From contig JAIVFJ010000055.1 in the NCBI GenBank assembly GCA_025765615.1, positions 275,078 through 339,077 of the forward strand: DNA of 64,000 nucleotides, read 5' to 3'. The translations under genes were made by a program, and so were the position numbers. Source of the DNA: Zopfochytrium polystomum (taxonomy: Eukaryota > Chytridiomycota > Chytridiomycetes > Chytridiales > Chytridiaceae). Shown piece by piece: positions 23,187-33,903 of the stretch. The number at the start of each line of letters is the position of its first letter. Position 1 is the stretch's first letter. The notes beneath the pieces are model-generated. The model was not told the DNA's origin. It worked only from the letters and a program-made list of their open reading frames with translations, and made no database searches.

Positions 23187-26100
23187 TCACGGTGGCGGCG
23201 GCGGAGGCGGCGGGAACGCCGACGGCGGAAACTGCCGCGCCAGCAACCGGCTGACAAAAGCGGGCGCGTTCCGCGGCAGCCCAGCCGCCGCCAGCGGCAA
23301 CCCCGCCACGGGCGCCGCCGCGCCAGCTCCGATGCCAACGCCCGCGCCCCCGCGCATCCCCAACGGGTCCCTCGTCACTCCCGCCGCGCCGCCACCGCCG
23401 CCGCCGCCCTTGGCTTGCAGCAGCAGGCTGTCGCGCGCGCTGATAAACGCCGCCACGTCGTCCTGAACGGCCGCCAGCCCCCCGCCGCTCCCCGCGGAGC
23501 TTGGTCGCCGCACCGCTCCAACCTCGGCCCCGAGCCCGCCGGTCCCGGACGCCGCCGCCGCCAGCGTAAACGACGGCGACAACAGAGACGGTGCCGGTGA
23601 CCCCGCCCCGCTGCGAAGCGTCGTCGGTTGCACCGCCGCGTCGGCACGGGGCGACGAGGACACCATCGACGCGTACCTTGACTGCGACTGTGACTGCGAC
23701 AAAGGCGGCGGTGGCGTTGCCCGCTGCTCCTGCTGCTGCTGTTGCTGTTGCTGCTGAAAGGAGATGGGTCGGAGCGCATGAGGAAGCGGTGACACGGTGC
23801 CCAGCGGGCTCGCCGCCTGCGAGCGTGCCGCCGCCGCTGCCGTCGCCGCCGTCGCAAAATCTGGCATCGAGGACGACGACGACGACGACGACGCGCCGGC
23901 ACCGCTGCCGCCGCCAACCGACGGCGCACGCGTGATGGCGGCAATTGGCAGCGCCGGCTGCAGCAGCGGCGGCGGCGGGGTTTGAGTCGGCAACTGGTTC
24001 TGGCTGGTTGGGGTGGGGTGGTCGATGATGGGATTCTGATGGTGACTCTGGTGATGGAAATGCTGCAGCGGCGGCGGCGGCGGCGGTGTCCATGCGCGGC
24101 GCGCCGTGTCCCCAGAGCCTGCGATCGACGTCCGCGGCGAAGCAGCGTCCGCAGGTAGGTGGATCGTTGCCGTCGACAGCGACGACTGGCTTCTAGACGG
24201 GCCCGTCGCGCGTTCGTCGATGATCGCGCCGTCGATCTTGTTCCGGGACCAGTCCAGGTTGAACGACGACGCATTCGTCGATTCGGCGGGGGGGCGGCGT
24301 CTGGCATTGAATAGTTGGCCGGTGGTGACGGCTCAGGGCTCAAAAAGATATAACACAAATGAGAAAGCACTCACCGACTCTCGATTCGCTGGTATCTCTG
24401 CCAGCGGCGGCGGCTTATCCGGCGGGAACTTTTCCTGAACGTCCTGGCCGCCCGACGGCGCGTGCACGTTCATGTACCAGTCCTCAAACGCCCTCGTCAG
24501 TCGGTGTCGCGCTTGCTCGAGAAGGTGCTGCATGTGCTCGATCTCGATTTTCAAGTCCTTGAGCTTCTGGTAGGCGCCCTTGTACCTGTTACCCAGGAAA
24601 ATCGATCAGGTTGAGATGCTCGAGGGCGGGATGAAAAAAAAAAAGGAAAAAAAAAAAAAATAGAGATGTTGGTTGGACACTAACTTTTGCACCTGGACCG
24701 CCACCTCTTGCCGCATCGACTCCCGCCTCCGTTCTGTCTCGGGGTCTCCGTCGTCCGGTTCGCCCAGTCTTTCTTTCAACACCCCTGTCGAAATTAAAGT
24801 CATCACAAACTGTTAGGACATAATAAAGGTGACATCTTCAAAGAAAGCGTCCTCCACTCAACGGATATCGTTGCGAAGCCGGTTGGCCTCCTCGCCCAAC
24901 GACCTGGCCTCGGCGTATTTGACCTTCAGCGACGATTTTTGGTTCTCGATCCACGGCGTACCGGGATAGTCTTTCCGAAACGTCTCAAACACCCGCGCCT
25001 TTTCCGTGGTCAGCTGCGGTATACTCCGCGATAGATTCGGCGTCGACGCCGCCCCTTGGATTGGTTGAATGAAGGTTTGGGGGGAAGGGTGGGGAAGGAA
25101 GGTCGTTGAAGGACAAAAAAGAAAACGACGTTAGCGGAAAGCGAAGATCGGTTTGCGAGGGAGATGAACTCTTTAAATAGAGAAAAACAGAGAGATTACA
25201 ATGCAGGACGTATCGACACACAAGCACACACGCACACAAACAAACACACACGCACACACACAAACAGACCCACGCACCCGCAATCGACGACGTCAGCGAG
25301 GTGGTCGACGACCGCGTCGATCCGACCAGCGTCGGTGTCGAGCTGCCCATCGTGCTCGCCAGCGACGGCTCGCGCCCCAACCCCCGCTGTCCCCCTGCCG
25401 CCGCCGCCGCCGCCAACCCGGCGGGACCAAACGACTCGCGCGACGCCTGGACCTGCTTCAGCACCGCGTCGACCGCCGCGGCGCGCAGGTCCGCTTCGCT
25501 GCGCGCAACGCCCCCTCCCGCTCCAGCCCCAGCGTCCGAACGGCCCTTGTACTTGTTGATGATGTCGATAAGAACGTCTGTCGTGTGTGTTTGCGGGTTA
25601 TTTGTTGGGATTGTTTTGGTGGGTAAGTGGCGGCGTTGCATGTCCTTTGAACCTTCCCAGCCGAGTGATATATGAGGAGTCGGGGGAAGGGGAGACATGG
25701 GGCGGGTATTATTTCTCAACTGATTTCGTTGTCTCGGTGAGCGATCAGTCCTCTCAGTCTGATGAGCTCCTGCCTGTCCGCCCCTCCGTCCGCCGCGGCG
25801 TCTACGTTCCGCACCAATCCGTCCCGTCTCGGCTTCGATTCCTCTGATACATCCACTTTCAATGCGAGCGAACCGCCGCCGTTGACAATATACTCCTGGG
25901 TGAAAGACATCCTCTGGTTAGGTAGAGGAGTAATTGGCGAGTGGAGGGCAAAAAGAATCCGACAGAAACGAAAAAAATCACCTTCAGTATCCGAAACGCC
26001 TCCTGGATCTTTCGAAAGTCCGAAAAGAGAAGAACCGCATCGGGGGAGGTGTCGGCGACGTAATCGTCGACGGCTTGCCGGACTCTTTTTTGTTTTCGTT

Positions 26101-28473
26101 TCAAGTTGTCCCCCCAGTACCATCATGCCCGCGGAAAAAGAATGTAGGGAATTAGCCTCTTGTCCACGCAAAAATCCAACCCCGAAAAAAGTGCGTCCGC
26201 GCAAGAGGGTGTGCGAAGCAGCGGGCAGGCTACACGCACAGGTAAATACAGGCACACACACACACACACATACCGCAACTTCTCATAATCGGGCAGCTCC
26301 CCCTCAGCGTTCGCGTCGCCCCGTGCAATCGCAAGCTCCGCCTTGAGCCGCTCCACCTCGCGCTTCAGCCGTGCAATCACCAGGCTCGGGTCCAGCTCCT
26401 CGTTGATGTGCGCCGAGTTGGAAATGAGGGCGACGCGCTGCGCGAACCGGCACGTCGAGATGGATTCCTGGGGGAAGGGGGTGGGTGCGGGAAGGGCCGA
26501 AGGGCGGGAAGGGTAGACCCAAAGTGAGCGCGATCCACTGGCGCATTTCATTTTTGACCGTAAACACGTCCAAACCAAAAAAAAAAAAAAAAAAACCACC
26601 AAAAAAAGAGGTAAGCAACGGGAAAAAAGCCGCCTACATCGATCAACTCGTCCTCCGGCGCGACGGTCGCGATCATCGTCGTCATGCAGTTGCCGCCCAG
26701 CGAGTCCCTCAGCACGCTCGTCATCATCGAGTTCCGGTACGGAATGTGCGAGCGCCGGCCGAGGCCCTTCTCGTGCAGCGCCACAATCACCTGCTCCAGG
26801 TAGTGCAGCGACAGGTTGATGTAGCTCGCCTCCTTGAAGAGGTTGCCCGTGATGCCCGTGCGCGACGTTCGCTCGGACCTTTTGTGCGGAGGGGCCAAGG
26901 GCAGAGGTGAGAGAGGAAAGGGACGGACGAGGGTAAGACGCATTATTTCGGGAAGACAAGGAGCTTTTTCAAACGCCTCCCAACCGCTCGGGGGAATCTC
27001 ACCCGGCCAAGTCGACCAAATGCAGCTTGCTCCTCCTGACGCGGTCCTCGCCGTCCCGCTTGGCCGTGATGGAGATGATGAAAATGCAGTGGCTGCGCGA
27101 CGACGCCGGGTTCGACGGCGTCTCGGCAATCATCCGGTTCGTGTCGCCGACAAACAGCAGGTTCAGAGCCTCCTCCACGCTGACCGCTGGCGTGATCGAC
27201 AAGCCCTGCAGGTGGATGCTCTGGTTCTCGTCCTCTTGGATGCGCACTTTGCTGATGGGGGTGGTGTGTGGAGCGGAGAGGGAGGGTGGAGCGTTTGGGG
27301 TGGGTGTGCAGAGGAAGAAGAGAATTCGGCGTTGGCAAAGGAGAGCTGGAAGTCGTGCGAGCAGAAACACCCACAGTCCCTCCCCGCTTTCAATCCTCCC
27401 ACAACTCGCGACTCTACAATCGGCTCCACAAGGTAACCCTCTAAAAAATTAACTCACGGAAGGTCTTCAAGTTTCTTCGCGTCTCTCGTCGTGTCGAGAA
27501 GGTCGTATCCGTTCTCGTTGTAGATTTCAAGATACGATATCCCGACGTCGTACCGATCCCGCGGGTTCTGGATGGGCGTCGGGTTGCGTTTCCGAAACAG
27601 CGATGACAGGCAAAGAAAGTATGGTTGGAAAACGGGCGGCGAAGGGCCTGCAGCATACCTTCTTGGCTTCCTGAAAAATGAACTGCAGCGTGCGGGGTAT
27701 CAGACCTCGATCATCATACCGTTCGCCGCCTCCTGTTATCGTAAACGTCTTTCCCGATCCGGTCTGGACAAAGAACAAGGCGTTAAGCGCAATACGCGTA
27801 TGACACGCGCGCCCGCCCCAAACGGACCTGTCCGTAGGCAAAGATCGTCCCGTTGTATCCCTGCATCGCGCTTGTGTGCCATATTTTTCCAGTGAGGACG
27901 GGTAATCGTTAGGCTAAATTAACCTTCGAGGAGCCCTCAACCCTCATGGGTCCTAAAAAAAAAAAAAAAAAAAGAAAAGAGAAGACCAACCTCACCACAA
28001 CCTCCTTCGCCACAACGTCAAACACCTCTTCCTGCGACGCATCCTGGTCAAACACCCGGTCGAACGCATAGTCGTAGTTCTCCCGCTGGTTGTTGACCAC
28101 CCCCCCACCCCCGCCCCCGCCGCCGCCGCCGCCGCCAGCGTCCCCCGCCGCCCCGCGGCACACGGAACCCGATCCGCGCACGCTCCCCGCCGCCGCCGTG
28201 GCTGTCGCCGACCCCGTCGCCGTCCGCGACGTAGTACCGCCGCCCGCCTCCGCCGCCGCCGGCCCCGCGCGCTGGCCGCACCCGCACAAAGATCCGGATC
28301 GCACCCGCTCGCGTTGGTGCCCCGCCGCCGCCGCCGGGGCCGTCCGGCCGTGCGGCGGGCCGAGGTGCCGCATTCGCCGGCGACGCCGCCCGTGCCGCCG
28401 CGGGGACCGATGGAGTCGCGGTGGGATCGGGCGGCGGTGGCTGGGGCTGCGGCGGGGCTGCGAGGGACATCAT
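23187..28473 (-). CDS. KIF6: Kinesin motor protein, KIF6-like (cilium/flagellum-associated)
   Basis: Microtubule motor of the kinesin-9/KIF6-KIF9 group. Fourteen exons on the minus strand: 28473-27991, 27870-27828, 27763-27659, 27567-27458, 27251-27003, 26878-26638, 26467-26274, 26084-25982, 25913-25721, 25577-25278, 25054-24863, 24784-24685, 24585-24375, 24300-23187; about 1211 residues after discounting two extra bases. Motor motifs: RIFVRVRPA, YNGTIFAYGQTGSGKT (P-loop across an intron), FTITGGGERYDDRG, SNPASSRSHC (switch I), LHLVDLAGSE (switch II), SHIPYRNSMMTSVLRDSLGG, ISTCRFAQRVALI. The KIF6-type stalk follows (INEELDPSLVIARL, LIAHRDNEIN, IEHMQHLLEQARHRL), then a Gln/Ser/Pro/Gly-rich tail of about 370 residues. 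The frame slips by one base in a G7 run (about 28094-28100) and a C7 run (about 24290-24296). Confidence 0.93.
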
Positions 28474-29077
28474 CGTTGGAGAAAGGGAGTGTGGGCGATG
28501 AGTGGACGGTCTCAGCCTTGGGCGGCGGGGAGCAGGAGGGTGGAGGGGGAGGGGTGGGTGGGGATGCGATCGGAGAAGCGGCTTCTTGTGATGTTTGGTT
28601 GTTTCTCTCTGGGTGGAATGCGCGTGCCCCAGTTGCCAGTTTCAATCTCCGCCCTGGCTTTCTTGACATGTCCTAATGCTGAGGAGCAGTACATTGGTCG
28701 GTTTATTTGAAAGTTTTGTTTGGCCCGCGGCCGCCGGGAAAGCGGCCAAAGATGATGGGCAATGGGGCCGCGACCCCGAGATTCGGGGTGGGCCGGCGGG
28801 GAGGTCGAGGAGGAGGAGGAGGAGAGGAGTATGAAGGGAGGTCACCGCAAGCAAGTAAAAAGATGAGAGGCGCAAAGAAGAGGAGAGGAGGCAAATTGAG
28901 CAGCCTGCGGAAAGGAGGTTAAGGACGCGTTACAGAGTCCTTCAAGCAATAACCTAGTTCGTGGAAAGAAACGGAGAATGAATGAGAACCGGACAAGAGT
29001 TAGTGCCCACCAAGCGATCTGTGCCCACACATGCCCACACCATCCAAACCAAAAAAAGAGAACAAAATAGAAGCGGG
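28474..29077. other. Intergenic, kinesin upstream region
   Basis: Kinesin 5' flank and 3' UTR of the next minus-strand gene. A short ATG-initiated reading at 28669 (MSRKPGRRLK) lies upstream in another frame and may be 5' UTR. No separate gene seen. Confidence 0.5.
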
Positions 29078-29740
29078 CTACTCAACGACGTCGGCGCACT
29101 GGTACAAGTTCGAGTCGCCTCCGTCATAGATCATGCGCAGAGTCACAAACGCGCCCGGCACGACGCCCGGCAGGCCCGTCAGGTTGAACGGCGCGGTCGT
29201 GTAGGTGCCCTTTGGCGAGTAGGTCGCGACGCCCGGGCCGTAGGGTATGTTGAAGTCACTTTCGAGGGGCGAGTACGACGCGGTTGGGCTGACCGCCAGC
29301 GTAAAGTTGACGACGGCCGTGGCGTGGAAGGACGTGAACTTGACGGTGCCGTTCTCTGCGGACGAGTTGATATTTTTTTTTTTTTTTTTTTTTCAGCCTT
29401 GGTTGGGGTTCCTCACTTCTTCCTTCTTTGTTTGCGTCTCCGTTTTTGCTGTGCTTCTCTCCCCTCTTCCCTTGGTCCTTTCGTTCCCCGCTTTGCGCTG
29501 TCCCGCTGCGCGCCCGATCTCACTCACTAATGCACTCACTCACTCACTCACTCACTCACCAATGGGGAAAGTAGTCCTGCTGCCGAGGGCCTGTCCGCCG
29601 CAGGGTGGCAGCACCTCGAGGGCCTCGTTGAAGGTCCCGCGCGGGGTTGGGGAGAGCCACTTTACATGCGCGTCGACGCCAGAGGCGGCGGCGGCAGCGA
29701 GGACGAGAACGGCGGAAAGGAGCGACGATGCGGAGACCAT
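29078..29740 (-). CDS. Secreted BIM1/X325-like copper-binding protein
   Basis: Small extracellular protein of the LPMO-like copper family (X325/BIM1), whose studied members bind Cu(II) through an N-terminal His brace and act in copper acquisition or on the cell surface. Exons on the minus strand are 29740-29560 and 29355-29078; 152 residues. A clean signal peptide (about residues 1-24, LLSAVLVLAAAAASGVDA) would expose HVKWLSPTPRG, with His as the first mature residue. Then come PPCGG, RTTFPIGENGTVKF and a C-terminal YQCADV Cys. No GPI-anchor signal or linker follows, unlike many fungal members. Phases close exactly. A CT tract lies upstream at about 29860-29912. Copper binding is inferred. 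Confidence 0.85.
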
Positions 29741-30217
29741 TTTTGTTCTACTTCTTCTTGGAGGGGGGTTAAGAGGGTGAGAGGGTGAGAGGGGATGTGT
29801 GTGTGTGAGTTGTGCTGAGTGAGCGGGCCGTTTTATATTCTCTGTGGTCTTGATCTGTCTCTCTCTCCCTCTCTCTCTCTCTCTCTATCTCTCTCGCTTT
29901 CTCTCCCTCTCTCAAATGCCTTTGGCAGCAGTTGTGAGCGATTTTTGCTATTCGACAAAAGAATGTTCGCAGAAGACAGACAGACCAAAAAAGGAATCCA
30001 AATCCGGCAGCGAGAGATTTTTGCCCATATCGGATGAACAATAACAATGTTCCCAACATATCACCTCCGTTTCTCTCTCACACACAAGAATCGAGGGGCA
30101 AAAATCCCGCACGCGCGCGGCTTGCAAGAGCGTTTCCTTTTTTGGAAAACGCAATTGAATGTGCGCGGTGACGTCGCTGTTGTCTCTTTCGATACAGATA
30201 TCAACTAAACAAGGAAC

Positions 30218-30269
<52 letters not shown>

Positions 30270-31315
30270 GAGAGAGAGAGAGAGAGAGAGAGAGACAGGC
30301 GGGCTGGGCATCCAACTTGTGCTGGGTTGCGTGAAGGAGGAACTCTCTTTCGCAAATCAAATGACAATCGAGCTGCTCGCCCACTCAGCTGCACACAGTG
30401 GCAGCATTGGCATGGCAAACGATTAGTGTCCATCCGCTCTCACCCAGTCAGCTGTTCAACCGACTCCATCGACAGCGCGTCCCGTCCTTACAAACATATT
30501 TTGTCGTGGTCGCCGTGCTGCCCCCCAATTCGCAAAAAAAAAAGGTAACGTCCCGTCCAACAACGGACCCGAAAAGGTGCGCGTGGGCATCCTCGCATCC
30601 GTGGGTGGGGGCATTTCGCGAGTCTCGTACCACAAGTAGTCCCGTAAAACGAAAAACGGCTCTTACTCTAACGCTGGAACGCGACGGGCTTGGGATAAGG
30701 GCTGGCGATGCCCATCGAGTACGGTGGTCACGACTCATCGAACGAAAAAGAAACCCTACTAAAACATACCCTTTCGTGCCCTTGGCGTGGTTTTAACCTT
30801 TCAACCGTTGGAAAGAAGGAGGTATGCTCACCTGCCAAAGTTGAGCAAATATCGCAAAGATCTAAGCGAGCGTGGTTCTCAGTTGAACGACCCAGACTAC
30901 ACGCCGAACCGAAAGAGCCTTTTGTAAACAATCTTGACGCGCGCCGGTAAACCATTCAGCTTCGCCTGCGAGCACTTGAGTGACTTGCGAACTGTGGGGG
31001 AAAAAGCGTCATTTCTGCTCTCGAAATTGTCGGCGCGCTCATCTCCCGTGTGAGGGTCGGACGGCTGGTTGGCGCGGCCCTCCATCAACCGGTCGGGTCA
31101 GCACTGCCGACGCGCGGGGGCTGAACGGAAATGCCCACGTGGAGCGCCTCCACCTTGGCCCAACAAAAGGGGCAAGCCCCTTGTAAGTCTTGGCCTGAAA
31201 CCACCACGGGAGAGAACAAATGGCGTCTCAGTGGTTCAGCTGGTCTGGGGTCGAGGGAATTGGTTTGTCCGCGAAAGAAAACCCAACCTCGGCGCCGGGT
31301 TCGGGGAAGAAAACG

Positions 31316-31347
<32 letters not shown>

Positions 31348-31476
31348 CGGCCGGCGGAGGATTGAGAAATTCCATCCCAGAGAACGACAAAGCTGAGGTG
31401 AAAAAGGGAAAACACAGAAGGTGTATTTGAACAATGGACCTCAACAGGAGTTTGGAAAGGGAATGGATCCCCCCGT
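29741..31476. other. Intergenic region with long GA array
   Basis: Microsatellites at 29858-29912 (CT) and 30221-30294 (GA), an A-run at about 31317-31346, and a 750-bp non-repetitive stretch (30546-31300) with no convincing ORF on either strand. Confidence 0.55.
30221..30294. repeat. (GA)n microsatellite
   Basis: About 37 units with a few interruptions. Confidence 0.94.
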
Positions 31477-32240
31477 TCACTTCTTCTTCTTGGCCGGCGA
31501 AGACGCCGCAGCGGGCGGCTTTTTCACCGCGGCTTCCGGTTTTGCGCTTCTCCCCGCGCCGCCCTTGGCCGCCGCGCCCCCGCCGCTCGCCTTGGCAGGC
31601 GTCGACACCCCCGCGCACGAACTGGGGCCGCGGCGGTGCAGCCCGCCCCCGCCGCGGCTGAACCCCTGCCGCAGGCACTCTTTCATGATTTTGGTGTCGG
31701 CCAGCTCCATTCGCTGCTCGACGCGATCTGGGCCGAGGTCTTTCATGTTTTTTTGCTGGAAGGGGGTACGGAATATGATGTGGAGAGAACAAACGCAGAT
31801 GTTTAGCAAGGACATAAAAGAAGGGGTGGAAGGGAATTTCCTCTTGAACGAAGATGGGGGGAGGGGGGGGGGGCCTCACCGTATCCCCAGTCGACCAGCT
31901 GAAACTTTGGAGCGCCCTGGAATGCAAAGTCAACAGGAGTGAGTGATGTGTCGGGGATTACAAAACAACTGTGCATGATGAGAAAAAGGGGAGAACAACA
32001 AACCGATTTCTTCGTCTTGGTCGTATCGACGCGAATGTTTGCAGCCTTGATGTCATTGTGCGTGTAGCCAGCCTTCTCTTGCTGCTTTTTGAGCTGGCGG
32101 GCGATTTCATCGCTGTAGGGAACCCAACCCCCAGGATTCTTCTTCTTGTCCTCCAAGTACTCTTTCATTCCCGTCGTGCCTACTTTGTGCTGCACCATCC
32201 CTTTGTCGTCATGGGCGATGTACTGACCAGCTGTTTGAGG

Positions 32241-32279
<39 letters not shown>

Positions 32280-32805
32280 GTGCGGGGAGGGGATTGAGGG
32301 AGTGGGGATTTGTAAAAGGAGATCGCTTGCCTGACCTGCTTTCGTCGCCGGAATCTCTTCCGCCCCCCACTTTGAGTTGGAATTTAGCTTCTTGTAAACG
32401 ACAGTTTTGCCATTCTCATCGGTCGCAGAGTAGACAGAGCCGAACGAGCCGGGCGCGATCTCGTCTCCGACCTTTTTTCGCATGGTTCAAAGATCAGTGA
32501 GGGGGTTCGCGCGATCCGTTTGTGCGGTTGAGAGTTGGCATGCGGGGTTTTTCACAAGGACATTGCAAAGGCGGGGTTGGTGGATCGGGATGCTTCCTTA
32601 CTTTCACGGAATGGCCTCCCACCGTCACGGTCTTTCCTCTCGGCGACGCGGGGGCCTCTTGCGAGGAGGCGGAGGAGCCGGCGGGGCTTGCGAGGGACTG
32701 TGGCGTCGAGGAGGACGCTGCCGCGAGCAGCCAGAGAGCGAAGAGCAGCAGAGGCAGTCGCGGCGGCGACAGGCGGCGGCTGCGGCGAGGCATCGGCATC
32801 GGCAT
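31477..32805 (-). CDS. Signal-peptide-bearing truncated protein-kinase-like protein
   Basis: Exons on the minus strand are 32805-32602, 32471-32336, 32230-32004, 31916-31880 and 31739-31477; 288 residues, phases close. N-terminus: three nearby Met codons, basic PRRSRRLS, then a hydrophobic core LPLLLFALWLLAAA typical of a signal peptide. The kinase-like core keeps a glycine loop (APGSFGSVYSA), VYKK at the ATP-lysine position, a catalytic loop YTHNDIKAANI (Asp, Lys, Asn present, Arg of HRD replaced by Asn) and DWG for DFG (FQLVDWGYD). The N-lobe is short and almost nothing of the C-lobe follows DWG; the protein ends in a Gly/Ala/Lys-rich tail with KKKK. An alternative acceptor at 31755 would need a one-base correction in an A7 run. 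Secretion or ER residence is inferred; family unknown. Confidence 0.72.
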
Positions 32806-33147
32806 TGGGTTGGGCGGCGTCCTTGAAAGTTGGGCGGGGCTGGGCTGCCTCCTCCTGGCTGACTTATTCTTTATATTAATTATTAATAACACGCATGAAA
32901 TATAATATATGTTGATGTTTAGAAAATTGGTTGTTGAGCGTTTCACCGCTTTCAATCGCGCCATTTTTCTTCGTTGTTGACTTTTTTGTTGGCTGCGCCC
33001 AAATCCGAGCGAGACCCCCTTTTTCAGTAGGGCGGGCGGAAACCAAAGCACAGACACAAACAGGCACTCGAACGCCACGGAAGCTCGACATGACCAGCAG
33101 AGTGAGCTGGGACAGCCACAGCCAGCCAGCCAGCCAGACAGCCAGCC

Positions 33148-33186
<39 letters not shown>

Positions 33187-33556
33187 GCAGACTATAAAAT
33201 TTCTGCCCCGTCAAGAGACAAAGAAAAAAACAAAAAAAAACAAAAAAAAAAATAAATCACTGGCGGTGACAAGGTCGATGCTTGCTTGCAGGTGTCGCCA
33301 AAAGATTCCACCCAACGACTTCTCCACTTCACGTCCGCCTTCCCACCTTCCCCCCCCCCCCCCCCCCCCCAAAAAAGGCAAATGCCAGATCCCGCTTCAC
33401 TAAAAGCGACCGTTGTGAGTGAACTTGTGAACTTGTGAACCTGTGAGACGGCCCCCCCCCCCCCCCCCAAATTGATCGGTGACTGACATCGGCAACCAAA
33501 AAGGAGGTGATCGCATCCTGCGTCCTGCCACTCATTGGATTGCGACCTGCCCAAAA

Positions 33557-33595
<39 letters not shown>

Positions 33596-33903
33596 ATTAA
33601 ATCAAAACTTGGAACATGATGCTCCACAAATGCCGTATCTGGGTACATACATGTACGGTACAGTACAGTTCCGCCCTTCACTGAAAAATATGAGGAATCG
33701 ACGAAGTAGAATGTGAAAACCATGATGCATGTTTATTGTGGTCACTGTTTGCGCTTCCTCCTCCCCAGCTTGCCCGCCCCCCGCTCACACGACCCCTGTA
33801 GTACCTTCCTCTCCTTCCGTACACAATCAACACAACTCTCTAGCCTATTTACCCTTTGTATACCTTGCCTTCCCCGCCTCTCCGTACCCTCAAGTGTTAG
33901 CCG
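32806..33903. other. Intergenic simple-sequence region
   Basis: CAGA repeats (about 33127-33185), C homopolymers (33351-33370, 33453-33468) and an AAAT array. No gene seen. Confidence 0.6.
33553..33597. repeat. (AAAT)n microsatellite
   Basis: About eleven AAAT units. Confidence 0.93.

Noticed and set aside
28086..28155. A 70-bp intron in the kinesin gene (donor GTGCCG, acceptor CAACCAG) to explain the frame change
   Set aside because: It would remove VNNQREN, which matches the conserved KIF6 sequence; a one-base error in the G7 run explains the data better.
31741..31757. Acceptor at 31756 for the last exon of the kinase-like gene
   Set aside because: Needs a one-base correction in the A7 run; the acceptor before 31739 closes the frame as is. 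Kept only as an alternative.
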